NCBI GenBank assembly: GCA_015501605.1
Contig: JADNRZ010000013.1
Location: 372,001 to 436,000, forward strand
Length of the DNA: 64,000 nucleotides
DNA from: Panaeolus papilionaceus
Taxonomy: Eukaryota; Basidiomycota; Agaricomycetes; Agaricales
Direction: 5' to 3'
Positions within the stretch are counted from its first letter, which is position 1, and every line of letters starts with the position of its first letter. A program made the position numbers and the translations under genes. Shown here in pieces: positions 1 through 11,544 of the stretch. Below the pieces are notes generated by a model, which had not been told where the DNA came from, made no database searches, and saw only the letters and a program-made list of their open reading frames with translations.

Positions 1-1
1 G

Positions 2-172
2 CATACCCAAGTCTCGAAAGTGTCATTCGATGGTAAGATCTCTGACAATGGCCCCATTAAATACCATGCGCGCCTTGTTGTCAGGTTTCAGTTGAGTTTA
101 GATAATATTCTGTTGTTCTCTTGTCGGTCGCAAAAAAGCATGACCGAAGCAATGCTGAAAATGGAAGAATAA
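2..172 (+). CDS. possible 3' end of a truncated host gene
   Basis: An open frame runs from base 2 to a TAA at 170-172, about 56 codons, with no start inside the window that would explain its full length. It lies just outside the left end of the transposon, so it would be host sequence. The translation is not low complexity but I recognise no family. It could be the last exon of a gene beyond the left edge or a chance open frame. Confidence is low because nothing but the open frame supports it. Confidence 0.22.
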   Translation, partial: HTQVSKVSFDGKISDNGPIKYHARLVVRFQLSLDNILLFSCRSQKSMTEAMLKMEE

Positions 173-787
173 TTTGAAAGGTCTTGGATAATGGTCGAGT
201 TCACTGTAAACCCCACGCAGGGGTTATTACCCCCTTTGAAGTTAGGTCAAATCCTTCCGCGAAAGGGGGTATTCCACTATCTAAAAGGGGTCAGCTCATG
301 AACGCAACTCATGCAGAAGGGGTTTAAATCAGACTTACAGATGAGCTATTGTTGCTTTTTCATGGAGGTTTAGAACCCAATTTCACCCCTTTGAGAGGCA
401 TTTAAAACTTACTTAAAAGCCCTAAAATCGGGAGGAAATACTTTCCTAATTTTGAGCCACCAAAACTCCTTCTAAATGCGTTATTGTAGAGACTTAAATG
501 AGATATTTCCGCAGCAGAATTAGGGGAATAGATGTATTAAAAGACGAGAAAAACTACTATTGAAGGGGGATAATACCGTGTTGAAAGGTGTCAAAAAGGA
601 TGTAAAAAGGGTTTAATATCGATAATAAATGGAGGTAATAAATCGAGTGAGAATCAATGAAATGGGGATTATAAACTAAGTAAGCGGGGTAATTTAGAGG
701 AAACACAATAGGCAATAGAAATCATGAAATGTGGACAGGTGTTCAAACAATAACAAAAGGGGGGAATTAGAAACGAACCCAGAACCC
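173..787. other. host flank, then left subterminal region of the transposon
   Basis: Bases 173-201 are host sequence ending in the GTT duplication. From 202 to 787 no gene is visible. The stretch holds the inverted repeat and many short AAAGGGG or GGGGTAAT-type runs (for example near 258, 282 and 318), which look like subterminal repeats of the kind bound by CACTA transposition proteins. Confidence 0.6.
202..248 (+). repeat. left terminal inverted repeat of the CACTA element
   Basis: It starts CACTGTAAACCC and continues with G4 TTATTA C5 TTTGA and a GTTAGG-like block that matches the inverted right end with few differences. A GTT target duplication precedes it at 199-201. Confidence 0.85.
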
Positions 788-2436
788 TCAAGCGGATGAT
801 TTCGGCCTCTTTGCCTCGCGACCTGTTTCCATTGACTGTGCCTTCGAAGCTTTCCTTTTCGTCCCTTTCCCGGTCTTAGCGCCGTGCACATCTTGATCGT
901 CGTCATCGGCTTGGATTGGGCTTGGAGGATTTTCCATCAGATCCTCGTCGATATCATCTTGAGGGCTTATGTAGGCGCTGTTGCTATTAGTCGGTGCTGT
1001 TACATCCATCTCGTCGTCGCCGCCATCATCGTTGTTGTTGTCAACATCCATCGGGGGCGGCGCTACGTCATCATCCCCAGCAGTTCCTTTGCCATCATCG
1101 TCGTCCTCCTCAGCTCCCTGCTCTTGTGCCGCCACACCATCCTCATCCTCATCCTCGTTGTCCTCCTCATTAGAACTGTTGCATTCCCCACCAGACTGCC
1201 CAGCCTCTTCCTCCTCCTTCTCCTCTTGCGGCTTGGGCTTGCTGTTCTTTTGTTTGAGAGCCAAGGTATGCCTGCGATTCTTGATGAGAGATTGGATAAT
1301 CTCAACAATAGGCCAGGCTTGATGGTAACGTTCGAAAACTGGCATTTCTTTCCGTATCTAGATTAAAAAAATTAGCACATTTAAATAGTAAAAATGTAGA
1401 ATAGTGACACTTACAACGTTGACAATTGAGGAGACGCGCCCGAAACCCAAAGATCGAATTGTATCGGTTTCGGGATGGACACCGAGCTGGATCAGTCTCC
1501 GGTAAACGTCGTGCTAGTAAATGACAGTTATTCGAGATATATCAACACAACGATTAAGGCTGAACTTACCCGAATTTTCAGATACTCTTCAGTGTGACCC
1601 TTCAGTCCGTCATCCATTCGCATTGCGTTGGCAAGCCTAGTCGTGTTGGCAGGTTTGGGGATGAGGTTTTTCTCAGGAATGATAACGTGTGTGCTATCGC
1701 GGGACTGTTGCTTCACGAGCGAGGCATTTTTGGCTGCAAAGTGATGTTAGTATTGAGCATTGAAAACACTGAAAATAAGACATACCTCTTTCAGCAGTGA
1801 GCTGGGCTTTCAGAGACTCAACCTCTGCGTGCTCGTTGCTATTGCCTGGTGGCACCGTTGCATTACCTGATGGCAATCAGTTTAGCAAGGGAAAAAAAGG
1901 GTGAACATACCAGCTGCGGCATTGCCCTCGGTGCCAGCATGACTGCCTTTGCTACCTTCATCCGAGGCAGTCTGCGCCGTCTTCTTATTGGCAGGCTTCT
2001 TGGACAAGGCATTAGCTGAAAAAAAAAAGCGAGAATTAAATCGGATAAAGCTGCGAGAGGGAGTGACGATACCTGGAGTAGTGTTGTCGACTGGCTTGCT
2101 GGTTGCTGTGGCTGCTGCTACCGTGTTGCTGTCTGGCTGGGAAGGCCGTCGGGACTGTCCCTGGGCGAGTCGATCTTGCTTGGCTTTGCCAGTCGGGCGA
2201 GGCGGAACCCTTCCCTGGACTGCATTGCCATTGGCATCAGGGTCTGGTGCAGCGTTCTCCTTGTCGGTTGTAACAGCAGCGGTGCCAGGCTTCTGACAAG
2301 GAGCAGGTGGCTTGACAGTGCCTGAAGCCTTGTCTGCGGCTTTGCCAGCGTTAGTGGCTTTCGAATTGGGATTCTTGGGGGCATTTTTCTTCGCAGGAGC
2401 AGCGGCATTGGCGGCGTTGGGCTTCTTGGCAGGCAT
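788..2436 (-). CDS. transposon-borne hypothetical protein, basic N-terminus and acidic C-terminus
   Basis: Six exons close in one frame: 2436-2073, 2015-1911, 1866-1786, 1733-1570, 1513-1415 and 1357-788, giving 460 aa. Residues 1-170 are Ala/Pro/Lys-rich. A central segment near 185-280 looks folded, with an IPEKNLIPKP motif and then a helical HDVYRRLIQLG region. The C-terminal 150 residues are a long Asp/Glu-rich tract followed by a short basic tail ending KRPKSS. This suggests a nuclear protein, perhaps one that binds DNA or chromatin; that is inference. I do not recognise the family. It lies wholly inside the CACTA element and points toward the left end, in the place where En/Spm-type elements carry a second gene, but no sequence relation to TnpA can be claimed. 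Start chosen at the first Met. Confidence 0.68.
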
Positions 2437-3134
2437 GACGTTGTGGAGAAAAACTGGTACGATTAAAGCGGCTTGGATTGAAAGTGGGAACTGGGATAGT
2501 CAGTGCTTCAAAGCTCAGAGTATTTATAGTTTTAGGCTTACCTAGAACGAATACCAGAACAGGCGACTTTCGGGATTTTGAAACTCAAAGTCTGGCCATG
2601 TCCTAGTGCCGATGCAGGCCCGGTATGCATACCAAGCAAACGGCTCCTTGCAAATTACTATTTGGAGAACTGCTAATATTCTTCACTGAGTTAAGAGCAG
2701 GCCGAAGAAAAAACGGTGCGCACCTTATACGTCAGGGTGGAGACCAATTTACCACAAATGGGGTGCGAACCTCATGTTTGGCGCTGCCTGACTTCATCGC
2801 GCAGGGATGAAATAAATTAATCCCTCGCGAGAAGCAGTTTTGAGCACCGCAGATCCGCCTTCTGGAGAGGTTTTATCAAGTTAACCTGGCAACCGCGTCA
2901 AAAGTTGGTCTGAAACGAAGCAACCAAAATTGAAGAATTGAAAAAAAAAATCACCGGGTGGCTCCCCAAATACTCGATGATTCCAAATATCCGTTGCAGG
3001 GTTGTAGTAATTTTCGGTTACTCTCACCGGCGAAGAGCAGATTCTTTAAAATAATCCAAGGGTCAGATGTGATAAAAGGAACATTGAGGCGAAGAAATAA
3101 CCAACCAATTTTCCCCGTTGTCCAGCAAACAGGC
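2437..3134. other. divergent intergenic region inside the transposon
   Basis: This stretch lies between two divergently read element genes. It contains short open frames but none with recognisable content or splice logic. It probably holds the promoters of both genes. No repeat of the central motif (seen at 6516-7734) was noticed here. Confidence 0.4.
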
Positions 3135-3915
3135 CATGACCGAACTCTCCATCGATTGGGCTGATTTAGACCTCAACACATCTGTCTTTCTGGAAGGCAA
3201 TGGTGAGGTTTCCATAGTTTGCACCGATGTCGAGCTGCATCACGACAATATGGACGTCGACATTGAGGAAGACGACTGTGGCTGCGGTGAAAACCAGTTG
3301 TCACACTACGACTTCGACGGGAGTGTGTTGGCGAACTTACCTGAAAAATGTCGTCGTTATGTCAATGGTCCCATTGGAGCGGGTGGTACATCGGTATTCT
3401 CATTTTAATCCCACAGGCACTGATAGATGCTTCACCCGTAGCTGTGTGCACTGTTTCTGCTGTTAACCGGCTAACTGATTTGACGGCAGAGCCTAAATAT
3501 GATGGTGAGCGCAATTCGGCCTTACATCCAAGTAAACATAACTCAGCATTACTCGCAGACCCCAACCTTACCGAATCTGAATCCGAAATCAACAGTAGCA
3601 TGCAAGTTGAGGTCGACAACGACTCAGAGGAGGCACTGCCGCCGCCGCCGCCTAACCAACAAGGTCAGTTGTTACATCTCGTGGCGAGATTACTACTTAC
3701 CATTATCAGTAGTCAATATCGTTGCAGACAACAAGACGCCACGGGAGCGACAACTCATACAGCGGGTGGATGATTGGGCAAAGAAGGTAGCCAAAGTTAG
3801 TAACTCACGAAAGTCTAGCATGAAAAGAAAGGTGAGCTATATTTTTCGTAAGACAAAGCTCAAGGCACTCACATTCTACTAGATTCATATGAAGATCCTC
3901 GGGAACAGTCAACAG
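3135..3915 (+). CDS. small multi-exon transposon-borne hypothetical protein
   Basis: The first exon starts at ATG 3135 and encodes an acidic N-terminus with MDVDIEEDDCGCGE around residue 40. Later open segments read in compatible frames: a stretch around 3419-3660 ending in a Pro run, an exon near 3708-3832 with a helical, charged sequence containing KTPRERQLIQRV, and a short exon near 3883-3915. The donor after the first exon is ambiguous and the 3' end is not fixed, so the boundaries are approximate. The CGCGE motif recurs in the N-terminus of the transposase (DCDCGCGE) in the same element. I do not recognise a family. It may be a short partner protein or a decayed copy of the transposase N-terminus. 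Confidence 0.42.
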
Positions 3916-4209
3916 GTAAACGTGAAAGTATCTGAGAAGTAATATATCGTTAGCTATTTAGTTGATAGAAAGGACCATTCATACAAATTTATTATTGCAA
4001 GATTGCGAACCACTTCATACGCATTACAAAATTACGACGCCAGAAAGAGTCCAAAAAAGTCCAAAAAAGTCCAAAAATCTGAGAGTTCAGAGATGAGTAT
4101 GTCGTTTAGGAAGGTTCAGAACATCCACATACCAAAATGAAAAACACGATTGCCGACATATGAAAAAACGTGATCCCCCCCCACGAAAAAAGAATCATAT
4201 TCCAGCCCA

Positions 4210-6352
4210 TTAACTTGCCGCAGTCGATGGTGGGTACAGGTGATGGGGGATTTGAGCAGCCCGGCCAAAGTAATTGAAGAATTGCTGGCAGTAAAAGCCA
4301 GCAACCTCCTTCTCTAGCGCCATTGCATCACCCTGCGAGATATGGTCATCCGCCCCAGCCTGAGGTCGTCCTAAACGAAAGATAGCAGGCTTATCACCCT
4401 TCCATGAACTCATGAGTTTCGCGAAGGTCCTGAGGAAAGGGAGACGACCCCGAATTGTATCCGCCACAAGTCCGATATTGGGAGGATCGAAGAGAGGCAG
4501 CAATAGTGTTTCAACCGGAAACAGTGCATTCACCCGCTGCTCCCGCAACAGAACAGCTTGTGGATCCTTCAGGTTCAGATCTTCGTGCGCGATTGCGTCC
4601 AACGCAATCACTTCCGACCGGAAATTAAGCCAGTAGAGGAAAAAGGCGAATTTGCGGAGAGATTCGTTTGGGGGTAAGGTTCCAGACGGGTATGATTCTT
4701 CTGGACCCATGAGCACAAAGGGTTCTGTTGGGCTAATGGCCCGGATGGTACATCCTGGGGGCACCAGCTGCTTCAGCGTTTCCCGGTGACGCGAGGCAGT
4801 GTATGTTGAGCCTGCAGCCCATTGTGAGGGAGGGAGGCGGAAATCGATTGACAAGAGCTCACGCCACTGTTGGTTCGACATGGCCTTTCCAGGAGCCTGG
4901 TGGGTTCTCAACACCCAGACATTTGCAATCCGACAGTACTGCTCGATCATGAATTGCCGCTTTGTGTCTGTTTTAACAGACATAAAGAGGCCTGGATCGG
5001 GGAACGCGTAGTGAGTCCCATAAGGGAGTCGATCAAACGAAGGAGGACGAGAACGATCGACCTTCCTTAGCTGCTCCGTCCAGGCAGGAATGGGATATGG
5101 TGCAAATGGGCTGTCGTATGGTTCAAATTTATCACGGCCGGCTGATTTAGCTAAGAGTCATACACGTCATTTAATAAAGAATGCTATTAATATAAGATGT
5201 AACTTACGTGGCTTGGCGGTGATTTTGGCTTTTTTAGTGGGAGGTCTCCCGTCAGGACCTCGTGATGAGGATTGCTGGGCAATGTTTGATGATGATGATG
5301 ATGCCTGTTGGGTAGAAGAGGGGGACAATGACGACGATGAAGAAGATAGCTCAGTGGGATTGGAAAAGGGATTAGGGCTGCTCAACCAATGTCGGGAAAA
5401 TTGGAGGACGTGTGTGACGACAGTGAAGGAATCTGCATCCCTCTTCCCCTTGAACACAGGAGGAAAGTCGGGATGCTTCTCCATCACCAAACACTTGCGG
5501 TAGTCGACTGGTTCGACCTCAGCAAGGACATTGTTCCCGAAGTCTGATACGTCTTGGCGACGAACAAACCAGACGGGTATCCCGACAGAGTTGAATTCTT
5601 CTACGACTCTGGCATTTGTGGTCAATGCGCCCATGGTAGGGATGGTTGAGGGGTTGGATGGCGCCATGTGGGATAAATCAAGCATAGGCTTGTAGATTTC
5701 CAGATAGTCGAGACAACCGCGAAGTTCGAGGAGCAGGCGTTGGAGTTCTGTAAGCGTAAAGCGTATTTGGGTCCATGATGTCCTCAAAGACAGAAGACGG
5801 TTGAGCGTGAATCCGCTAATTCTCTCCAAGCAAGCAGCTACAACATTGGGATTTTTCCCCTCGGGTAATGACTTCGCATATGAGAAAAATCGGAGGCGCA
5901 ACTGCTTCGCGATCAGCTCAAGCGGTTCAAGGAACACCGGGTCCAGTATGCCAATATTGGAAACTATGGACCCTTGAGATGACTGGATGAAATGCGACTC
6001 CTGCGGATCGCGCCAGAGAGGGGCAAGAGGATCGTTGGGAGAAGTAGATTTTCGCGGGATGACGGCTAAATGTGGGACAAGATTGCTGTAAGACTGTGGC
6101 CACAGTGTGTGGTCGTCGACGCCGTATCGATAGTCCTGGCGAACCAGGACTTCGCGATCACCACGTGGTGGCAAAGGGATGAAGGATTCATTGGGCGTCG
6201 TGTAAATGCAATCCCCAATGATAGCCCCAACTTTGCCATCGTAAGCAGAAAGTGACACTATTAAACAGGTGAGAAAAGGTATTATAATAAGGTCATTGAG
6301 AGTGCATACCATTGGGATTGCGGTGCGCAAGCAGAGATGGAGAGTTCGACAT
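4210..6352 (-). CDS. transposon-borne 677-aa protein of unknown function
   Basis: Three exons join in phase: 6352-6310, 6257-5208 and 5150-4210. The first carries the start MSNSPSLLAHRNPNG, and the first intron, of 52 bp, follows its Asn/Gly codons. The protein begins SLSAYDGKVGAI, is globular up to about residue 300, has a Ser-rich linker followed by a basic KKAKITAKPRK segment near 310-360, and a second globular half that ends near the stop at 4210. No catalytic motif, zinc site or membrane segment is obvious. I have the impression that similar proteins are common in agaricomycete genomes as unnamed hypothetical proteins, but I cannot name a domain. It diverges from the transposase gene and shares with it an intergenic region full of repeated motifs. 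Its size and clean frame suggest a maintained function in the element. Confidence 0.72.
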
Positions 6353-8068
6353 TCTTGTTGTGCTTTTTTGAGCACTGAAATTATTTTGTAAGATAGATAT
6401 TGAGCCAGCAGTAGAAAGTAACATACCGATATCTAGAAATACAGTATACAATGAGATCAAAGGTCAGATACTGAGAAATGATCCAGAAGAGAGCGTTGTG
6501 TTAACCAGAATGAGGCGACACAAAGTCAAACCCGCATGCTGGAACCACAAGGGTGCTACCCTTGAGCGACACAAAGTCAACACCCAAGGATATGCACCTC
6601 AGTTGAAGACTAGGCATGGGCGACACAGAGTCAAACCCAGGGATTTGCATTCTAGTGGCAGACCAGACTTGGGCGACCCAAAGTCAAACCCTTGTGCTGG
6701 TATGCAGGTGCTATCGTTGGGCGACCCAAAGTCAAACCCTCAGATAGTATGCACCTCTGGTACTCAGGCGACCTAAAGTCAAACCTTTGTACACTGACAG
6801 AGAACCCCTGCTAGCGATCAACCCGTGTTGTATGGAAGTTAAAAGCAGGCAGAGGTGGTGGGATGGTTGTCCATGGAGATCGTTCTCACCAACGGAGAGA
6901 GACGGGAAAAGCTTATAAAAGTGAGAAAGTTATTTGAGAATAACAAATACAATACCTACCTAGGCTGGAAACTAACACGCCCTCTTGAGAAACAAAGGAG
7001 GTGTGGGTGGATGTTGGTGGAAGTGGTGCTGGTGCTGATGGACACGCTGTCGTGATGAGTGAGTGAGTGACATCCGTGACACGTGACAACTGATCAAAGT
7101 TGTCTAAGTTCGTCAAGCCTTCTCCTCGTCTTACCATCACTGCTCACATGTTGACCTCCCTCCCGCCTGCCATCCCTGCTTCTTGTATGAGTTTGACTTT
7201 GGGTCACTCATGCTGGGGTCCTAGAGAGTTGACTTTGAGTCGCTCTAGGTTATTTACAACCTTGACTTTGGGTCGGTTGTGTATCGATCTCATCAGCAAG
7301 ACCTACCTCTCCATGTCGAAACCTCAGAGCTGTGCCCTTGGGACCTGGGTAACCTCTTTTGTTCTTCATTTCAATCACTCATGAAAGCATTCTGGATAGA
7401 ATTAACGTCAAAAATTGAACACCGTTTCCCGTCTAGATATCATGAGAACCTTCAACGGTGGAGTGTCAACCTGCGGTTTCGCACTGTTACACGGTGCATT
7501 TCCTGAAGTTTGGCACCCAGCTCAGTGGTACGTGTTTCAACGCTATTGTTTAACTCAACAAAAACGCTGAATCTTAGGTATAATCTTTATAGCTGAAGAA
7601 TGCAAGAGGCGCTTTCTCGGCGATACCCTTCCCAATCTTGACTTTGTGTCGGTTGGATTAGTCTTCCTTTTGTCTCTTGACTTTGATTTTGTATCGGTCA
7701 GGAGCATTGGTTTGCAACTTTGACTTTGTGTCGGTTGTATAGACTGTTCTGATTCATTCCTACCTGCCAAAGCCTCATGGTGAGCTTTTGTTGTCACTCA
7801 ACCTGCATTTTCCGACGACTTACATACTTATCCAAAGACAATTACCCCAATACATCCCTCATGCAACGATATATCGCGCCTCTCACACTATTGTGAGTCA
7901 AATATCCGATGAAAACCCTGCGCGAGCTAACATTCATCTCAGAACTCTGCTGTCGGTGTCAAGAAGTTCCACAACCCGAAGTTCTCCCTCCTGACATTCA
8001 CGATTACCCTGCACTATAAAAGTTGTGGTTTTTGCTATCCACCTTCCGTAGATTCAATACCCACTATC
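6353..8068. promoter_or_regulatory. divergent intergenic region of the transposon with inverted motif arrays
   Basis: This 1.7-kb stretch separates the 677-aa gene (-) from the transposase gene (+). Six copies of CGACNCAAAGTCAA start at 6516, 6567, 6621, 6674, 6722 and 6769, spaced 47-54 bp. Six copies in the opposite orientation (TTGACTTTGNGTCGG) start at 7192, 7228, 7262, 7638, 7677 and 7720. No convincing gene lies here. The most likely role is binding of an element-encoded or host protein that controls both genes or assembles transposition complexes. Confidence 0.7.
8015..8022 (+). promoter_or_regulatory. TATA box of the transposase gene
   Basis: TATAAAAG stands 54 bp before the transposase ATG at 8069, in the position expected for a strong fungal core promoter with a short leader. 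Confidence 0.5.
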
Positions 8069-11000
8069 ATGGCATCTAATCCTCGCGTGAGGGTCTATGA
8101 CTGCGACTGCGGCTGCGGTGAGGTGGTCACCTACAACACTCTACGCTCGCATCGTTCGGGTGGGGGCCCCCTATTCCTCCAAATACACCGTGCTGCAACA
8201 GTGAACTATGACCCAAATGCGATGGACGTTGACGACGGTCCTACTTTCAACCCAGGTCCAGCCGTTGGCCACGACTTCGCCCAACAGGAAGACGAGCAAC
8301 ATCAAGACGAGCCCAGTGATCCCGAGCCAGCACACCAGCCCGAGCAAGAGGTCCACAATTGGAACTCGCCTCCACTGGGCTCTGCTTCCCCCACATCTCC
8401 GATGGACACCGCTGGCACTGAGCCTAGCCAACAGCCTGTAATTCGACGCTTCTCCAGAAGGCTTGCAGAAGCCAGATCCAGCCGCTGGCCGACACTAGCC
8501 CATCGTCAGAGCAAGCGGCATACGCACGGAAACTTTGTCGCAGATCACCCCAGTTCAGATGAGGAGGAGGGAGATCCAAAGGAAGCAGATGATGATTATG
8601 AACGGGAGAAGGGTGAAGGAGGCGAGGAAGAGGAAGAGGAAGAGGAAGGACGGGAGGACGAGGACGAGGACGAGGACGGAGACGAGGAAGGAGAAGAGGA
8701 CGGGTATGGGGACGGAGCTGCGCTTCTCAAGGTTGTTCAGGAGGGCGATGAGATTGATGAGCAGAGAAGTGATACCGATAGGAACGACGAGGCCGCAGGA
8801 GTCGGTGCCAGTGATGAAGAAAACACTGCTCAGGAGGATGACGATATGAACTTCATCGCAGCAGTAGCGCTTGCTACCCGCCAACAAGCCGCTCAGGATG
8901 CCGCAGTCAGAATACATGGTATGTTTGATGCTTGCTTTCAAAGAGAGTATTTAAATGCTAACTCATTGCTGCATGGTCTCAGCTGCTCAGGAAACTGGTC
9001 TTGATGAGGATGATCGGGCGATCTTGCGTCCTCTTGTTCTCAAAGTTGAAGACCACATCACCGAAAGCACATTCGCTCGACTTGCTCAAACGTACCCAAA
9101 CGACACCCACGTCACCCTGAAAGTCACAAAGAAACGAGCTCGCCAGATCTCTGGCTTTGACGCTGTGAAATATGACTGTTGCATCAACAGCTGCGTATGC
9201 TTTGTTGGACCCTATGCCGACCTCGACAAGTGCCCCCACTGCCAACAGGCCAGATTCGCTACCCGAAATTCTCCAAGAAACCACTTCGATTACCTCCCAC
9301 TCATCCCACGTCTGTCTGCAATGGTTTCTAATTCTACCCATGCAGGATTGATGGCGTACCGACACAACTTTGAACACAGAGAAGGTATTATCCAGGATAT
9401 CTTCGCTGGTACTCATTATCGCGAACTCTGTCAAACACGCCTCCCCGATCAAGAAATAAATCATTTCTCTGATCCCCGTGACATCGCACTTGGACTCTCA
9501 ACAGATGGGTTTGGCCCTCATCGGCGTCGCAAGAAAACCTGTTGGCCTGTCATTCTTATCAACTACAACATCCCCCCAACTCATCGTATGCAGAAGAAGT
9601 ACATTATCCACATTGGGACTATTCCTGGACCGAGAAAGCCGCAGGATTGGGATTCATTTATCTGGCCTCTTATTGAGGAACTCCTCGCATTAGAGTCGGG
9701 TGTCCAAGCTTTCGATGGCATCTCCAAGACTCTGTTCACACTCCGCGCCCACCTACTACTTGCTTTTGGAGACATGCCCGCTGTCTCAATGATGATGCGG
9801 ATGAAGGGCCAGAATGGGGTCTCACCCTGCCGTATCTGCCTCATTAAAGGCAATACAGGTGCTGGGCGCACTAACTATGTGCCCCTTTGCCGCAAGGGTT
9901 TAGATGACGACGACTATTGGGCATCAAGCTTACCATGTCGAACTCACGAGGTGTTTATGGATCACGTAGACGAGGTTGAACGCGCAACAACAAATGTACG
10001 CCGGGAGGAACTCGCCACGAAGTATGGCATCAAGGGCCGGCCCTTGCTCAACTCACTCAGCTCTATCTATTTCCCCGACTCCTTTCCCCTCGATTTCATG
10101 CACCTTATATGGGAAAACCTAATCCCAAACCTAATCCGATTTTGGAAGAAGGACTTCAAGGACCTCGACCACACAAACATGGGCTACGTGATTAGCACGG
10201 ACGACTGGTCTGCCATCGGAGTCGCCTCAGCATTGAGCAGACGGACTATCCCCTCGGTATTTGGCGCCCCTGTACCCAACCTTGCAACGCAGCAGTATTA
10301 CATGACGGCAGAAATGTACTCAAACTGGACCCTTCACATTGCACCAATCGTTCTTCGCAATCGATTCCCAGACAACACCTATTACGAGCACTTCGTCGAC
10401 CTCGTCCGTCTACTCAAGCTTTGTATTGATCTTGAACTGACTGAAAACGAGATCCGGGACATTGAGACTGGATTTGAGAGCTGGGTTGATGAGTATGAAC
10501 GGTGGGTACCTTTTCCATTATGCATGATATAATCCTTTCTGAGTATTATTCGCAGATTATATTACCAGTATGACCCCTCACGGTTATCTGCCTGCCCTTT
10601 GACAATCCACGCTCTCCTTCACATCGCTCGGTGCATCCGCATTGCAGGTCCAGTAGGATGTTATTGGGCCTATCCTATGGAGAGGCACTGTAACACTCTC
10701 CTCCCTGCTATTAGGAACAGGCGTTATCCATATGCCTCCATTAGCAGTTTTGTCACAACAGTTTCCCAGCTTGATCAGATCAGGTTGATGTACAATGCTG
10801 ATGAGCAGCTTGATTTAGATCCCAAAAAACCGCCAGTCACATCGAAAGTTTACCTGAACTGTGAGCGTCTCTGAGCCCTTCATTTTTCTAACACCTATTC
10901 TAACGAAGTTTCAAGACCGCAAATATCATCTTCTTCGACCTCGCCGAAAAGAGCCATTGAGTAGCTCATTGAAGACACTTGTTTGGGCTGCCCTCGTGAC

Positions 11001-11544
11001 ACGCTACTCAACCACACAACGTCCATTAACCAAGGATATGTTCAAAGCTGCCATCCCTCTGACAGGCGCGGTTGTCCAGTACGGGAAAGTTCGTATCGGA
11101 GAGGGGAACAACGTCGACCAGGTCTCTGGATGCGATCTCGTGTTGAAGCGGGAAGATAGCCGTGACACGACCTTTTGCAAAGTTAGTCCGTTGCTATATT
11201 TCAGCTCTGCACATTATCCACTAACATTGTCCCTTTAGTATGTACAAACTGTCGATAAATATGCAAATCGGCATCACGTTGAACCCGTATTTGAGGCGCA
11301 GGATTTCTTCGGGCAACTTAAACGCATACTGGTTCTTCAGCTTCCCGCAGCGCCGCATCTCAACATCCCGAGAGCCCGGAAGGTGATCTATGCGCTCGTT
11401 CAAATGGCTATGACGGAAAAAAAAGATGATTTCTATTCTTTCAAACGGATGGGTAGGTTGGAACTTATTGATCTCAAGACGATAGACTGTGTTGTCGGCC
11501 GAGTGTGGGACAGGGATCAATGGACTGTGGTTGATCGTTCGTAG
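8069..11544 (+). CDS. Tnp2-family (CACTA/Plavaka-type) transposase
   Basis: Five exons join in phase: 8069-8918, 8983-10501, 10556-10860, 10916-11181 and 11239-11544, giving 1081 aa. The N-terminus has a Cys-rich DCDCGCGE motif and a long acidic tract (about residues 165-270). Next come a zinc-ribbon-like CCINSC...CPHC pair (near 349-370), FDYLPLIPRL, then GLSTDGF (Asp 458) and FGDMPAVSMMMRMKG (Asp 547) followed by PCRIC. These are typical of the Tnp2/Transposase_21 and Plavaka group in basidiomycetes, which cut and paste DNA with a DDE/RNase-H-like core. The third acidic residue was not assigned. No stop or frameshift interrupts it, so the enzyme may be functional. A TATA box lies 54 bp upstream, and the CACTA ends at 202 and 12213 are its likely substrates. 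Confidence 0.87.

Noticed and set aside
884..1366. Plus-strand frames rich in Ser or hydrophobic runs at 884-1366
   Set aside because: They mirror the Asp/Glu-rich repeats of the minus-strand gene, whose six exons join in phase.
6516..6790. Regularly spaced short repeats resembling a CRISPR array
   Set aside because: The repeats are only about 15 bp and imperfect, the window is eukaryotic, and inverted copies occur at 7192-7734; a regulatory array of the transposon fits better.
8555..8941. Minus-strand frame rich in Leu/Phe/Val that looks like a membrane protein
   Set aside because: It is the complement of the acidic tract of the transposase; no independent support.
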